The notes below the pieces were generated by a model. The model was not told the origin of the DNA. It did no database searches and saw only the letters and a program-made list of their open reading frames with translations. The translations under genes were made by a program, and so were the position numbers. Source: Stenotrophomonas beteli (GTDB lineage Bacteria; Pseudomonadota; Gammaproteobacteria; Xanthomonadales; Xanthomonadaceae). Taken from it: a stretch of 34,409 nucleotides of DNA. Positions 15,348 through 22,541 of the stretch are shown in pieces (within the stretch, counting starts at the first letter, position 1; each line of letters opens with the position of its first letter). The stretch covers positions 1 through 34,409 of the forward strand of contig NZ_LLXV01000025.1 in the NCBI RefSeq assembly GCF_001431665.1, given 5' to 3'.

Positions 15348-16367
15348 ATGTTCCTTCCCTCCTATCTGGTTGCCCTGTTGGCGCCGCTGCAATGGCTGGA
15401 CAGGCGTGTTCTGTGGCTTGAACGTTATCTGGAAACGCCATTGAGCGACCAGGACCAACGTGCACTACAGGTGGCATGCGCGCGTTCGGGGTGTCGCTTC
15501 GGCAAGTTCTATCATTGGTACCTTCAGAAGAAGGTCATCAGCAAGATCTGGCGCACCATCTCCCGTGAAGGTGTGCTGCGCATGACCTCGTCGCTGGACA
15601 GATCCAACTACGCCGCACTGGATGAAGCGCTGGCGAGTCCGAATGGCCTGTTGCTGGCGCTTCCCCACCATGGCCTGTACATCAATACCATCGTCTCGCT
15701 CGTGGAACGTGTGCGCCAGCACCGGGACATCCACATTTTCTATGGCGACCCTGCCACCCATCCGGGGAACGATGTCTTTGATGGTCTGTGTCGTCGAATC
15801 TGGCTGGATGATCCCCAGTCGGGGGTCAGCATTCTGTACGACAACCGGCAGGGTCTGGCACGGGCGCTGCGAAGCCTCCAGCAGGGGGCTGCGGTCATCA
15901 TCATGCCCGACGTGTTCAAGGATGAGCTAGAGACGCTGCAGATTCCGTTCTGTGGCCGGGCGATGAACATCATGATGGGTACGGCCGTGTTGGCGCGCAA
16001 GACCGGGGCCACCATCCTACCTGTCGTCTGCCGACCACAGGGCAAGGGCATGGGGTTCAGGACCGAGATCGGGCCACAGATTGCTTGTTGCGAGCCCTTT
16101 GAAGGCGAAGGGGTTGTGGAGACTGGTCTGCTGAACTACCGCACCATGCTGAAAGTCTTCAAGTTCTACGAGAGCATCATGGACAAGGAAATCGTCTACT
16201 GGCAGTTTGCCCGACAGATGTATGCACATGATGTCGAGCTGGCCCGACTGGACCAGGCTGGCATGCTCGACGCGGCCGCAGCGCTGGTTGACGATGCGAG
16301 ACTGCATGTGCCGTCTGCATTCGCGTTTGACGGGACGGTGCCGGCCGTGACCCGGGGGGGTGTATGA
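15348..16367 (+). CDS. LpxL/HtrB-like lysophospholipid acyltransferase family protein
   Basis: A 339-residue protein of the lipid A acyltransferase-like family, starting 1 nt after the previous stop and so translationally coupled. Expected landmarks are present: L-A-L-P-H-H-G-L-Y-I-N at the active-site motif (His107-His108), M-P-D-V-F-K-D where LpxL has v-D-Q, then I-P-F-C-G-R (family v-P-F-f-G), G-T-A-V-L-A-R-K-T-G-A and P-V-V-C-R. In LpxL the catalytic pair is H-x4-E/D; here the residue five after His108 is Asn113, a non-standard acid position. N-terminal hydrophobic residues suggest inner-membrane association. The acceptor may be the peptide, a lipid or lipid A. The MsbA-like exporter fits a lipid-bearing cargo, but this is inference. 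Confidence 0.8.
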   Translation: MFLPSYLVALLAPLQWLDRRVLWLERYLETPLSDQDQRALQVACARSGCRFGKFYHWYLQKKVISKIWRTISREGVLRMTSSLDRSNYAALDEALASPNGLLLALPHHGLYINTIVSLVERVRQHRDIHIFYGDPATHPGNDVFDGLCRRIWLDDPQSGVSILYDNRQGLARALRSLQQGAAVIIMPDVFKDELETLQIPFCGRAMNIMMGTAVLARKTGATILPVVCRPQGKGMGFRTEIGPQIACCEPFEGEGVVETGLLNYRTMLKVFKFYESIMDKEIVYWQFARQMYAHDVELARLDQAGMLDAAAALVDDARLHVPSAFAFDGTVPAVTRGGV

Positions 16368-16981
16368 CGCGCTCTGCAGCGTCGATGGCCTGCCTGCTGC
16401 TGGCGTTCAGCGTTGGTGGCTGCACGCCAGGCACGGACGTGGTGGGCGGAAGGGGCGTGGAGGGTCGCTACAGTGCGCTTGTAGATCTTCGGCCGGGCAC
16501 CTTGAATCAGGTCGCGCTGGATGTCTATGAAGACTTCACCTGTCCGGCCTGCCAGACCTTCAGTCTGGAGGTGGTGCCCGCGTTGCAGCGCAGGTACGGC
16601 ACTGCGCTGGTCATCAGGACCCACTACGTGGCCGCGCCTTCGACCGATCCGGCGGCGGTGATCCTGCACGACCTCGCGGCGTTGCAGGGCAAGGAAAGCG
16701 ACGTCGCGGCCGCACTGTGGGCGTCGCGACTGGAACATCGCACCAGCCTGCAGAACACCGAGCGGGTGCGCGATGTGGCCATTCGGTTTGGCTTGGACGA
16801 GCAGCTTGATAACGCGTTGGCTGATCCCCGCAGTGCCGCGCGGGTAAGCGCCGAGTGGCAAGGTGTCGCGTACAAAGTCTCACATTTTCCGTATGTGCAG
16901 ATCGAGGGCGAGATTGTGACCAACGGGGAGCCGCAGAATCTGCAGCGGATCATCGACAGTCTGCTGCGCACGCCGCATTGA
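16364..16981 (+). CDS. DsbA-like thiol oxidoreductase lipoprotein
   Basis: A 205-residue predicted lipoprotein with a hydrophobic signal ending in the lipobox S-V-G-G-C (Cys20). The thioredoxin-fold domain has D-V-Y-E-D-F-T-C-P-A-C (redox CPAC, 60-63), a helical insertion as in DsbA/DsbG-type proteins, and a cis-Pro loop H-F-P-Y-V-Q-I-E-G (Pro176). The ATG overlaps the acyltransferase stop by 4 nt (ATGA), so it is the last gene of the same operon. Acting in the periplasm, it could form or shuffle the disulfides of the four-Cys peptide after export. General envelope thiol chemistry is the alternative. It ends 16 bp from the stop of the convergent PnuT gene, the right border of the locus. Confidence 0.88.
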   Translation: MTRSAASMACLLLAFSVGGCTPGTDVVGGRGVEGRYSALVDLRPGTLNQVALDVYEDFTCPACQTFSLEVVPALQRRYGTALVIRTHYVAAPSTDPAAVILHDLAALQGKESDVAAALWASRLEHRTSLQNTERVRDVAIRFGLDEQLDNALADPRSAARVSAEWQGVAYKVSHFPYVQIEGEIVTNGEPQNLQRIIDSLLRTPH

Positions 16982-16997
16982 GCGGCGGTTGGGCGCA

Positions 16998-17594
16998 TTA
17001 CGTGGATGTGGTCGGCGTGCTCGCCACCTGCGGTGCGCGCGCGGCGGCCTGCCACGCGCGCAGGCCAAACACGGCCAGGCCGAGGAAGAACACGTACAGC
17101 GCGGCGGTCACGTGCAGCGACTTGAACAGGTAGGCACCGACGTAGACCACATCCACCGCGATCCATACCCACCAGCAGGCCACGTGGCGGCGTGCCTGCC
17201 ACCACTGGCCGACCAGGCTCAGCGTGGTCAGCATGGCGTCCAGCCACGGCAGTGCCGCATCGGTGAAGGTGTGCATGGCCGCACCCAGCGCCACGCCACC
17301 GCACAGGCCGATGGCCAGGTCGCGCAGCAGCTTGCCACGCGCCAGCGGCACGATGCGGACGCTGCCCTCGTCGGCGGCGTGCTGCCGCCAGTTGAGCCAG
17401 CCGTAGACCAGGAAGCCGCCGAAGGCGACCTGCAGCAGGGTGTCCGAGTACAGCTTGGCCTCGGCGAACACCAGCCCATACAGCGCCACCGACAGCAGGC
17501 CCACCGGCCAGGCCGCCAACTGGCGCCGGGCCATCAGCCAGACGCCGAGGATGCTGCACAGCGCGGCGCTCCACTCCAGCATCACGCTGCTCAC
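16998..17594 (-). CDS. pnuT: PnuC-family thiamine permease (PnuT-like)
   Basis: A 198-residue integral membrane protein with about seven hydrophobic segments. PnuC-family landmarks include L-E-W-S near the start, a Y-G-W-L-N-W segment, and W-W-V-W-I-A-V-D-V-V-Y-V near the end. PnuC proteins take up nicotinamide riboside, and PnuT members take up thiamine. The TPP riboswitch and receptor upstream in the same operon point to thiamine. The GTG start overlaps the receptor stop (GTGA), so translation is coupled; ATG at 17582 is an alternative. The permease moves the free vitamin, which must then be phosphorylated in the cell. Confidence 0.88.
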   Translation of the reverse strand: MSSVMLEWSAALCSILGVWLMARRQLAAWPVGLLSVALYGLVFAEAKLYSDTLLQVAFGGFLVYGWLNWRQHAADEGSVRIVPLARGKLLRDLAIGLCGGVALGAAMHTFTDAALPWLDAMLTTLSLVGQWWQARRHVACWWVWIAVDVVYVGAYLFKSLHVTAALYVFFLGLAVFGLRAWQAAARAPQVASTPTTST

Positions 17595-19780
17595 AGCGCG
17601 AACGTCACCGACAGGCGCGCCTGTCGCGGTGCGCCGGGGAACAGGTAGTAGTCACCGCCGCTGCTGCCGGTATCGCGCCAGTAGAAGCGGTTGAACACGT
17701 TGTCCACCGACAGGTTCCAGGTCACCGCACGCTCGTGCAGGCGATGCTGGAAACGCAGGCCAGCGTCGAACACCGAGTAGTCCGGTGCGCGCACGCCGCC
17801 GTCGGCGCGGGCCACGTTGGCACCGGCATAGCGCCAGCCGCCGGTGACATCCAGGCCCTGCACGAACGGCAGCGCGTAGGCCACGTGCACGCTGGCGCGC
17901 AGCTTCGGCACATTCACCAGCTGATGGCCTTCATAGGCCGGCGTGCCGGTGTCGCGCGCGCGCGCCTGCAGCACGCTGGCGCTGGCCACGATCTGCAGTG
18001 CATCGGTCAGCTGGCCGTTGGCGGTCAGCTCCAGGCCGGTGTGGGTCTGCGTGCCTTCCTCGACGAAGGTGTAACCGACGTCGCTGCTGTCGGGCCTGGC
18101 GTACTGGTACGGCTGCGAGATGCGGAACACGGCTGCGCCCAGCGTCAGCGCCTCGACCGGCACGTACTTCACGCCCACTTCCAGCTGCCGCGACTGCACC
18201 GACGGCAGGAAGGTATCGGCGTTGCTGGTCCAGAACGGCGCTTCCTGGCCCAGGGAAATGCCGCGCACGTAGCTGGCGTACGCGTTGAGCTGGTCGGTGG
18301 CCTTCCACACCAGCGCGGTCTGCGGCAGGAAGCGCGACAGGCGGCTGTGCCGCTGCGGGTTTCCGCGCTTGTCGTAGGCACGCTCGTCCAGGCGCACGAA
18401 GCGGCCGCCGGCCAGCCACTGCCAGTCATCACCGAAGCTCATCCGGTCCAGTGCGAACACCGCGGTCTGGCGGCTGTCCAGGCGCCGTGCGGACGGGCCG
18501 GGCATCTTCGGTGACGGTTCGAACAGCGGCACTGGTGCTTGCTGGATGTTGCTGGTGCCGACGTACTCGTTGACGCTCGGGCGCCGGTCCACGGTGCGGC
18601 GGAAGTCGTCGGCCCCGACGGTCAGCTCATGGCCGACGCTGCCGGTCTCGAAACGGCCACGCAGCTCGGCACGGGCCTGCTGGTTGCGGCGGGTGTCGTC
18701 CGGGCTGCGGTAGTCGTAGATGTCGTAGTCGCCATTGGGCGCGAAGTAGTTGCCCGGCACGCTGCCATCGGCGCACTGCACGGCGTAGTAGCAGCCGTAG
18801 GCGAAGGCGACGTTGTCATCGATCACCGACCGGCTGTGGCCGATCGACACGCGCGACTGCCAGGCCTCGTTGAAGTCGTAGGTGTGCAGTGCGCTGATGT
18901 TGGTGCTGGCGATATCCACCGGGCGCTGCCACGGCTGGTAGCCGAGCAGGTGCTCGCGGTCGACGCCACGCGGCAGTTCGCGCGCACCCAGCAGCTGATA
19001 GCCCGATACCGAGCGCTGCGAACTGGTCTGGTAGTTGGCATCCACCTCCAGCTTGCCGCGTTCGCCGATCAGCCAGTCGGCGGCCAGCGAATAGAAGTTG
19101 CGGCGGCCATCGGCGTGTTCCACGTAGGAATTGCTGGAATCCCAGGCAGCGTTCAGGCGCAGGCCGAAGCGCGGGGTGAGCCAGTGGCCGACATCGACAG
19201 CGACGTAGCGCGAGCCTTCCGAATCGGTGCCAAGCGTGGCGGTGCGCACTTCGGCCGGGCGCTTGCCGATGTAGTTGATGATACCGCCGGGCGCCATCAC
19301 GCCGGCGGCCAGGCCGGCCTCACCCTTGAGGATTTCCACCGTCTGCACGTTCTCAAGCGCCAAGCGCTGTTCGCCGGCGATGGACAGGCCGTTGAAGCGG
19401 TAGCCGGTGGCCGCGTCCAGTGCGAAGCCGCGGATGGCCACGTTCTGGTAGTAGCCCACCGGCGCATACGCGTCGCCCAGCGAGGCATCGTTGCTGGCCA
19501 GCTCGGACAGCGTGCGCACCTGGCGGCGCTCGAGGTAGTCGCGCTCGAGCACGTTCACCGAGGCCGGCGTGTCTTTCCAGCTGCCACCCCCGAAGGCGTT
19601 GACGCGCGAGGTATCCGTCTTCGGCTTGCCGGCCTGCACACGCACCGCCGCCAGTTCGGTCGGCGAACGCTCGGCGCCGGTGGCGGCCGGGTCGGGGGAG
19701 GCATTGGACTCACTGGCATGCAGCGGCAGCGCGGCACAGAGGGCAACGGCGAGCAGGGTGGGGCGCAGGCAGCGGTTCAT
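17591..19780 (-). CDS. TonB-dependent outer membrane receptor, TPP-riboswitch controlled
   Basis: A 729-residue receptor. It has a signal peptide (M-N-R-C-L-R-P-T-L-L-A-V-A-L-C-A-A-L-P-L-H-A), a TonB-box-like E-L-A-A-V-R-V-Q-A-G near residue 45, a plug domain (P-A-S-V-N-V-L through G-G-I-I-N-Y-I-G-K-R-P) and a 22-strand-type barrel ending N-V-F-N-R-F-Y-W-R-D and a C-terminal V-T-F-A-L. By sequence style it resembles siderophore receptors (FhuA-like) and has no N-terminal signalling domain. The TPP riboswitch in its leader and the coupled PnuT permease argue that the ligand is thiamine or a precursor, not iron. Annotation from similarity alone would probably mislabel it. A TPP riboswitch before a TonB receptor and PnuT is a known arrangement in xanthomonads and Bacteroidetes. 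Confidence 0.92.
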   Translation of the reverse strand: MNRCLRPTLLAVALCAALPLHASESNASPDPAATGAERSPTELAAVRVQAGKPKTDTSRVNAFGGGSWKDTPASVNVLERDYLERRQVRTLSELASNDASLGDAYAPVGYYQNVAIRGFALDAATGYRFNGLSIAGEQRLALENVQTVEILKGEAGLAAGVMAPGGIINYIGKRPAEVRTATLGTDSEGSRYVAVDVGHWLTPRFGLRLNAAWDSSNSYVEHADGRRNFYSLAADWLIGERGKLEVDANYQTSSQRSVSGYQLLGARELPRGVDREHLLGYQPWQRPVDIASTNISALHTYDFNEAWQSRVSIGHSRSVIDDNVAFAYGCYYAVQCADGSVPGNYFAPNGDYDIYDYRSPDDTRRNQQARAELRGRFETGSVGHELTVGADDFRRTVDRRPSVNEYVGTSNIQQAPVPLFEPSPKMPGPSARRLDSRQTAVFALDRMSFGDDWQWLAGGRFVRLDERAYDKRGNPQRHSRLSRFLPQTALVWKATDQLNAYASYVRGISLGQEAPFWTSNADTFLPSVQSRQLEVGVKYVPVEALTLGAAVFRISQPYQYARPDSSDVGYTFVEEGTQTHTGLELTANGQLTDALQIVASASVLQARARDTGTPAYEGHQLVNVPKLRASVHVAYALPFVQGLDVTGGWRYAGANVARADGGVRAPDYSVFDAGLRFQHRLHERAVTWNLSVDNVFNRFYWRDTGSSGGDYYLFPGAPRQARLSVTFAL

Positions 19781-19868
19781 TCGGTTCGTCTTCGGACAAC
19801 AAGGGAGACGAAGCGACGGCGCGCAGGGGCACCGGCCCGGAACGGGGGGTGTGGCTGCGGCTCAAAGC

Positions 19869-19937
19869 TCCCTACGCCGGTGCAAACCGGATCAGGTTCC
19901 AAGGGACTCTCTCAGCCTGGCAGATCCAGGCACCCCC
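19869..19937 (-). promoter_or_regulatory. TPP riboswitch (THI box)
   Basis: On the minus strand the aptamer reads GGGGUGCC, then CUGAGAGAG, then a stem with CCCUUGGAACCUGAUCCGG, then a hairpin and GCGUAGGGA. These are the diagnostic conserved blocks of the thiamine pyrophosphate riboswitch in order. It begins about 157 nt before the receptor start and leaves an 88-nt expression platform (19868-19781). High TPP should repress receptor and permease. Confidence 0.97.
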
Positions 19938-19988
19938 GCTTCAGATCCCCATTTCACTACAAATGGTACGGATTTGCGAGCGCCCGGC

Positions 19989-21113
19989 TCATGCCGCGGA
20001 GCGCAGCGCCTGCAGCAGTGCCTGCCCCGGTGCGCTGTGGAACCATGCCGCGTGCCCCAGCAGGAAGGGCTGCCAGGCCACATCGGCGTTGGCCGTGGAG
20101 CCGGTGATGCCCTCGAAGTACTCCACTTCGGACAGTGCGAAGTCCAGGTGCACCACCGGCAGCAGGTCGGCCAGCAGCTGCACACGCGCCGGTGACAGCG
20201 GCAGCACCTCGCGGTAACCGTCGAGCAGGGCCAAGGCAGTATCGATGCGCACCGCGTCCCTGCCGCGCTCCAGCTCCAGCCAGGCCACCGCATTGCGCTC
20301 CAGGGCGGTGGCGAGGTCGAACAACGCGCTGGTGGGTGAGGCCAGGCCGAAATCCAGCACGGTGCTGACCTGGCCATCGCGCCACAGCAGATTGGACACG
20401 TGCCAGTCGTTGTGTGCCCACAGGCGCGGTTCGTCGCGCAGGCGCCCGGCCAGGTCCGCATGCCAGGGCAATACGTCGCGGCGCAGCTGCGCCTCCCACG
20501 GAATGCGTGCGAGGTAACGGGCCAGCCCCGGGCGTGCAGGCAGGTCGGCCTTGATCGCTGCGATCGGATCGTCGGCGCGGATCAGGTCGTCACGCGCGAC
20601 CAGCAGATGGGTGCTGCGCTGCGGTGCGTGATGGCTGGCCGCAACGCGGTGCAGCTGCGCAAGCATGCGCCCCGCTTGGCGGGCCTGGGCGACGTCGGTC
20701 AGCAGCGACCACGACACCGCATCGCGGTACAGGTCGTCGCCCACGCCCAGCGCATGCAGTTCATACGTCCATTGGCCGTGCTCGACCGCCGTGTGCCCAT
20801 CGGTTGCCGGCAGCACCTGCACTACCGGCACGCCGCCTGCAGCGAGATGGGCGATGAAGCGGTGCTCTTCTTCCAGGCAGGACGCGCTGCGCACGCTGTG
20901 GTGGTGGCGCTTGATGAAGACCGGGCCATGCGGTCCGTCGACGATGGCCGCGGCCGACAATGGGCGCGGGCTGTGCCAGCGGGGCTGGGTATGCGCGTCC
21001 AGCTGCGGGAAATGCCGGCACAGCCAGCCGATCTGCTGCGCGCTGATCGGCGGCCAGTCAGCGGCAACCTCGTCGTTGTTGAGGCCCTGCACGCGGTGGG
21101 AAGAGGAAGTCAT
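19989..21113 (-). CDS. APH-fold small-molecule kinase, possible thiamine kinase
   Basis: A protein of about 374 residues with the aminoglycoside phosphotransferase/choline kinase fold. It has a nucleotide-binding lobe with V-F-I-K-R (catalytic Lys region), Brenner motif W-A-H-N-D-W-H-V-S-N-L-L-W, and L-D-F-G-L-A for metal binding. A hydrophobic C-terminal helical part follows. Starts at 21113, 21125 and 21143 are all in frame, and none has a clear Shine-Dalgarno. It ends 51 bp before the TPP riboswitch on the same strand. This is the fold of ThiK and homoserine kinase II, so a role phosphorylating imported thiamine is attractive, but the substrate cannot be read from the sequence. It lies upstream of the riboswitch and so is not controlled by it. 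Confidence 0.82.
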   Translation of the reverse strand: MTSSSHRVQGLNNDEVAADWPPISAQQIGWLCRHFPQLDAHTQPRWHSPRPLSAAAIVDGPHGPVFIKRHHHSVRSASCLEEEHRFIAHLAAGGVPVVQVLPATDGHTAVEHGQWTYELHALGVGDDLYRDAVSWSLLTDVAQARQAGRMLAQLHRVAASHHAPQRSTHLLVARDDLIRADDPIAAIKADLPARPGLARYLARIPWEAQLRRDVLPWHADLAGRLRDEPRLWAHNDWHVSNLLWRDGQVSTVLDFGLASPTSALFDLATALERNAVAWLELERGRDAVRIDTALALLDGYREVLPLSPARVQLLADLLPVVHLDFALSEVEYFEGITGSTANADVAWQPFLLGHAAWFHSAPGQALLQALRSAA

Positions 21114-21180
21114 GCCGCAGCCCATGGGGGAAGTCACATCCAAGGCTGCGCATTCAACGCGATGCCCGCCGGCAACGCAA

Positions 21181-21205
21181 ACGGGCGGGTCATGGACCCG
21201 CCCGT
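21181..21205 (-). terminator. Strong GC hairpin after glycine-zipper gene
   Basis: A perfect 10-bp inverted repeat, ACGGGCGGGT (21181-21190) with ACCCGCCCGT (21196-21205), and a 5-nt loop lie 38 bp past the glycine-zipper gene stop. TTTGCGTT follows on the minus strand, a weak U-tract. It separates that gene from the kinase gene. Confidence 0.7.
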
Positions 21206-21243
21206 CGTCAGGCGATCAGCCGCCGTGCCGCAGGGCGGAGTGC

Positions 21244-21636
21244 TTACCAGCCGCGATGACGGCCACGGTCGTGATAGTAGCGGTTGTCGTAGTAGCGCTC
21301 GCGCTGCCAGCGACGGTCGTCACCCCGGTCGTAATAGCCGCTGCGGTAATAGCCACGGTCGTAGCGGCGGTCGTAGCGGTTGTCGTAGTAGCGCCGGTCG
21401 CGGCGGTCGGAGGTGGTCAGGTTGCCGATCGCGCCGCCAGCCACGGCACCACCGACGGTTGCGGCCGGGTCGCCGTTGGACAGCAGGTTGCCGGCCACGC
21501 CACCGACCACCGCACCGACCAGGGTGCGCTTGTCCTTCCTCGACATCGCGCTGGCATCGCTGACCACGGCCACGCCGGCAACCAGTGCCAGGGCCATCGC
21601 CAGACCACGGAAGCTGAGTGCGGAAGTACTGAGCAT
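21244..21636 (-). CDS. Glycine-zipper 2TM envelope protein with Arg/Tyr-rich tail
   Basis: A 130-residue exported protein. The ATG at 21636 has AGGAG (minus strand, 21649-21645) with 8-nt spacing. The signal peptide ends about A-S-A. A glycine zipper follows (L-V-G-A-V-V-G-G-V-A-G-N-L-L, then A-T-V-G-G-A-V-A-G-G-A-I-G-N-L), as in Rickettsia 17-kDa antigen-type and YMGG-type proteins. The last 55 residues are almost only Arg, Tyr, Asp, Gly, Trp and His, in R-Y-D/Y-Y-D-R repeats, which is low complexity and possibly RNA- or surface-binding. Function is unknown; envelope stress or structural roles are typical of the family. A longer frame to 21771 has no ribosome site. Confidence 0.82.
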   Translation of the reverse strand: MLSTSALSFRGLAMALALVAGVAVVSDASAMSRKDKRTLVGAVVGGVAGNLLSNGDPAATVGGAVAGGAIGNLTTSDRRDRRYYDNRYDRRYDRGYYRSGYYDRGDDRRWQRERYYDNRYYHDRGRHRGW

Positions 21637-21827
21637 GTTCGGTTCTCCTGTGAGGTGCATGCCACGCGGGGCAGGGAGGGGCGGGGGGCGCCCCGGCTGC
21701 CGTGGAGACCACGCTGACGTTCCCACATTGCCGGAACATTGCCTGGCCGACCGAGCGGCGTGCGCATTCATCTAGCGTCACGCGCCATGAAGGCGGCCTG
21801 AAAGTTCATCCGCGCGATGGCCGGTGT

Positions 21828-22466
21828 TCAGATTTTTCCGTCGCGCAGGTAGTCGAACAACTCGGCATCGCCTTTCAGCCCCAGCTTCAGCATGGCATCG
21901 CCCTTCTGGCGGCTGATGGTGCTGACGCTCTTGTGCAGCTGCAGCGAGATTTCCTTGACGGTCATGCCGGTGCCCAGCAGGCGCAGCACTTCCACCTCGC
22001 GTGGTGACAGCGGCTTGCCATCGCCTTCGCGCATGCGCCAGCTGCCCGCGGTTTCAACCCGCTCGCGCAGGCTGCGGCTGATGTAGGTCTGCCCACGATA
22101 GACGGCCTGGATGGCCTGCGGCAGTTCGTCCATCGACGAGCTCTTGTCGACCAGGCCGAGCACGCCGCTGTCGAGCACCATGCGCAGGATCGCCAGATTG
22201 TTGGAGACGCTGAGCATGAGCACCGGCAGATCCGGATGGCGGCGGCGGATCATTCCGATCATGGCAAAGCCGTCGGCCTGCGGGCTGCCCGGCATCGAGT
22301 AGTCGGTGACCAGCAGGTCGCAGGGTTGGCTGCCCAGCATGGCCATCAACGCCTGCGCGCTGTCAGCCTCGCCGACCACGCGGCCGACGCCGCTCGACTC
22401 GATGACGGCGCGGGTGCCGATACGGACCACCGGGTGGTCGTCTGCGATGATGATGCGCAAGCTCAT
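21828..22466 (-). CDS. LuxR/NarL-type response regulator (BvgA-like)
   Basis: A 212-residue response regulator. The receiver domain has the acidic pair D9-D10, phospho-acceptor Asp55 in L-L-V-T-D-Y-S-M-P-G, and K108-type Lys in V-D-K-S-S-S. The C-terminal LuxR helix-turn-helix (about 152-205) reads L-S-P-R-E-V-E-V-L-R-L-L-G-T-G-M-T-V-K-E-I-S. It is divergently transcribed from the hybrid kinase (75-bp gap), its obvious partner. This is a BvgA/EvgA-style pair in which the kinase's Hpt domain would phosphorylate this regulator. Target genes cannot be told from the window. Confidence 0.92.
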   Translation of the reverse strand: MSLRIIIADDHPVVRIGTRAVIESSGVGRVVGEADSAQALMAMLGSQPCDLLVTDYSMPGSPQADGFAMIGMIRRRHPDLPVLMLSVSNNLAILRMVLDSGVLGLVDKSSSMDELPQAIQAVYRGQTYISRSLRERVETAGSWRMREGDGKPLSPREVEVLRLLGTGMTVKEISLQLHKSVSTISRQKGDAMLKLGLKGDAELFDYLRDGKI

Positions 22467-22541
22467 GCTCTAGTATGGCCATCGTGCACGCCGGACCGCG
22501 ACCTTAGCGGATCCTGGCAGGATTCTGGGAGATCGACGCAG

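Noticed and set aside
17591..19780. Receptor as a ferric siderophore transporter
   Set aside because: The TPP riboswitch in its leader and the coupled PnuT gene outweigh FhuA-like sequence style; no Fur box was noticed.
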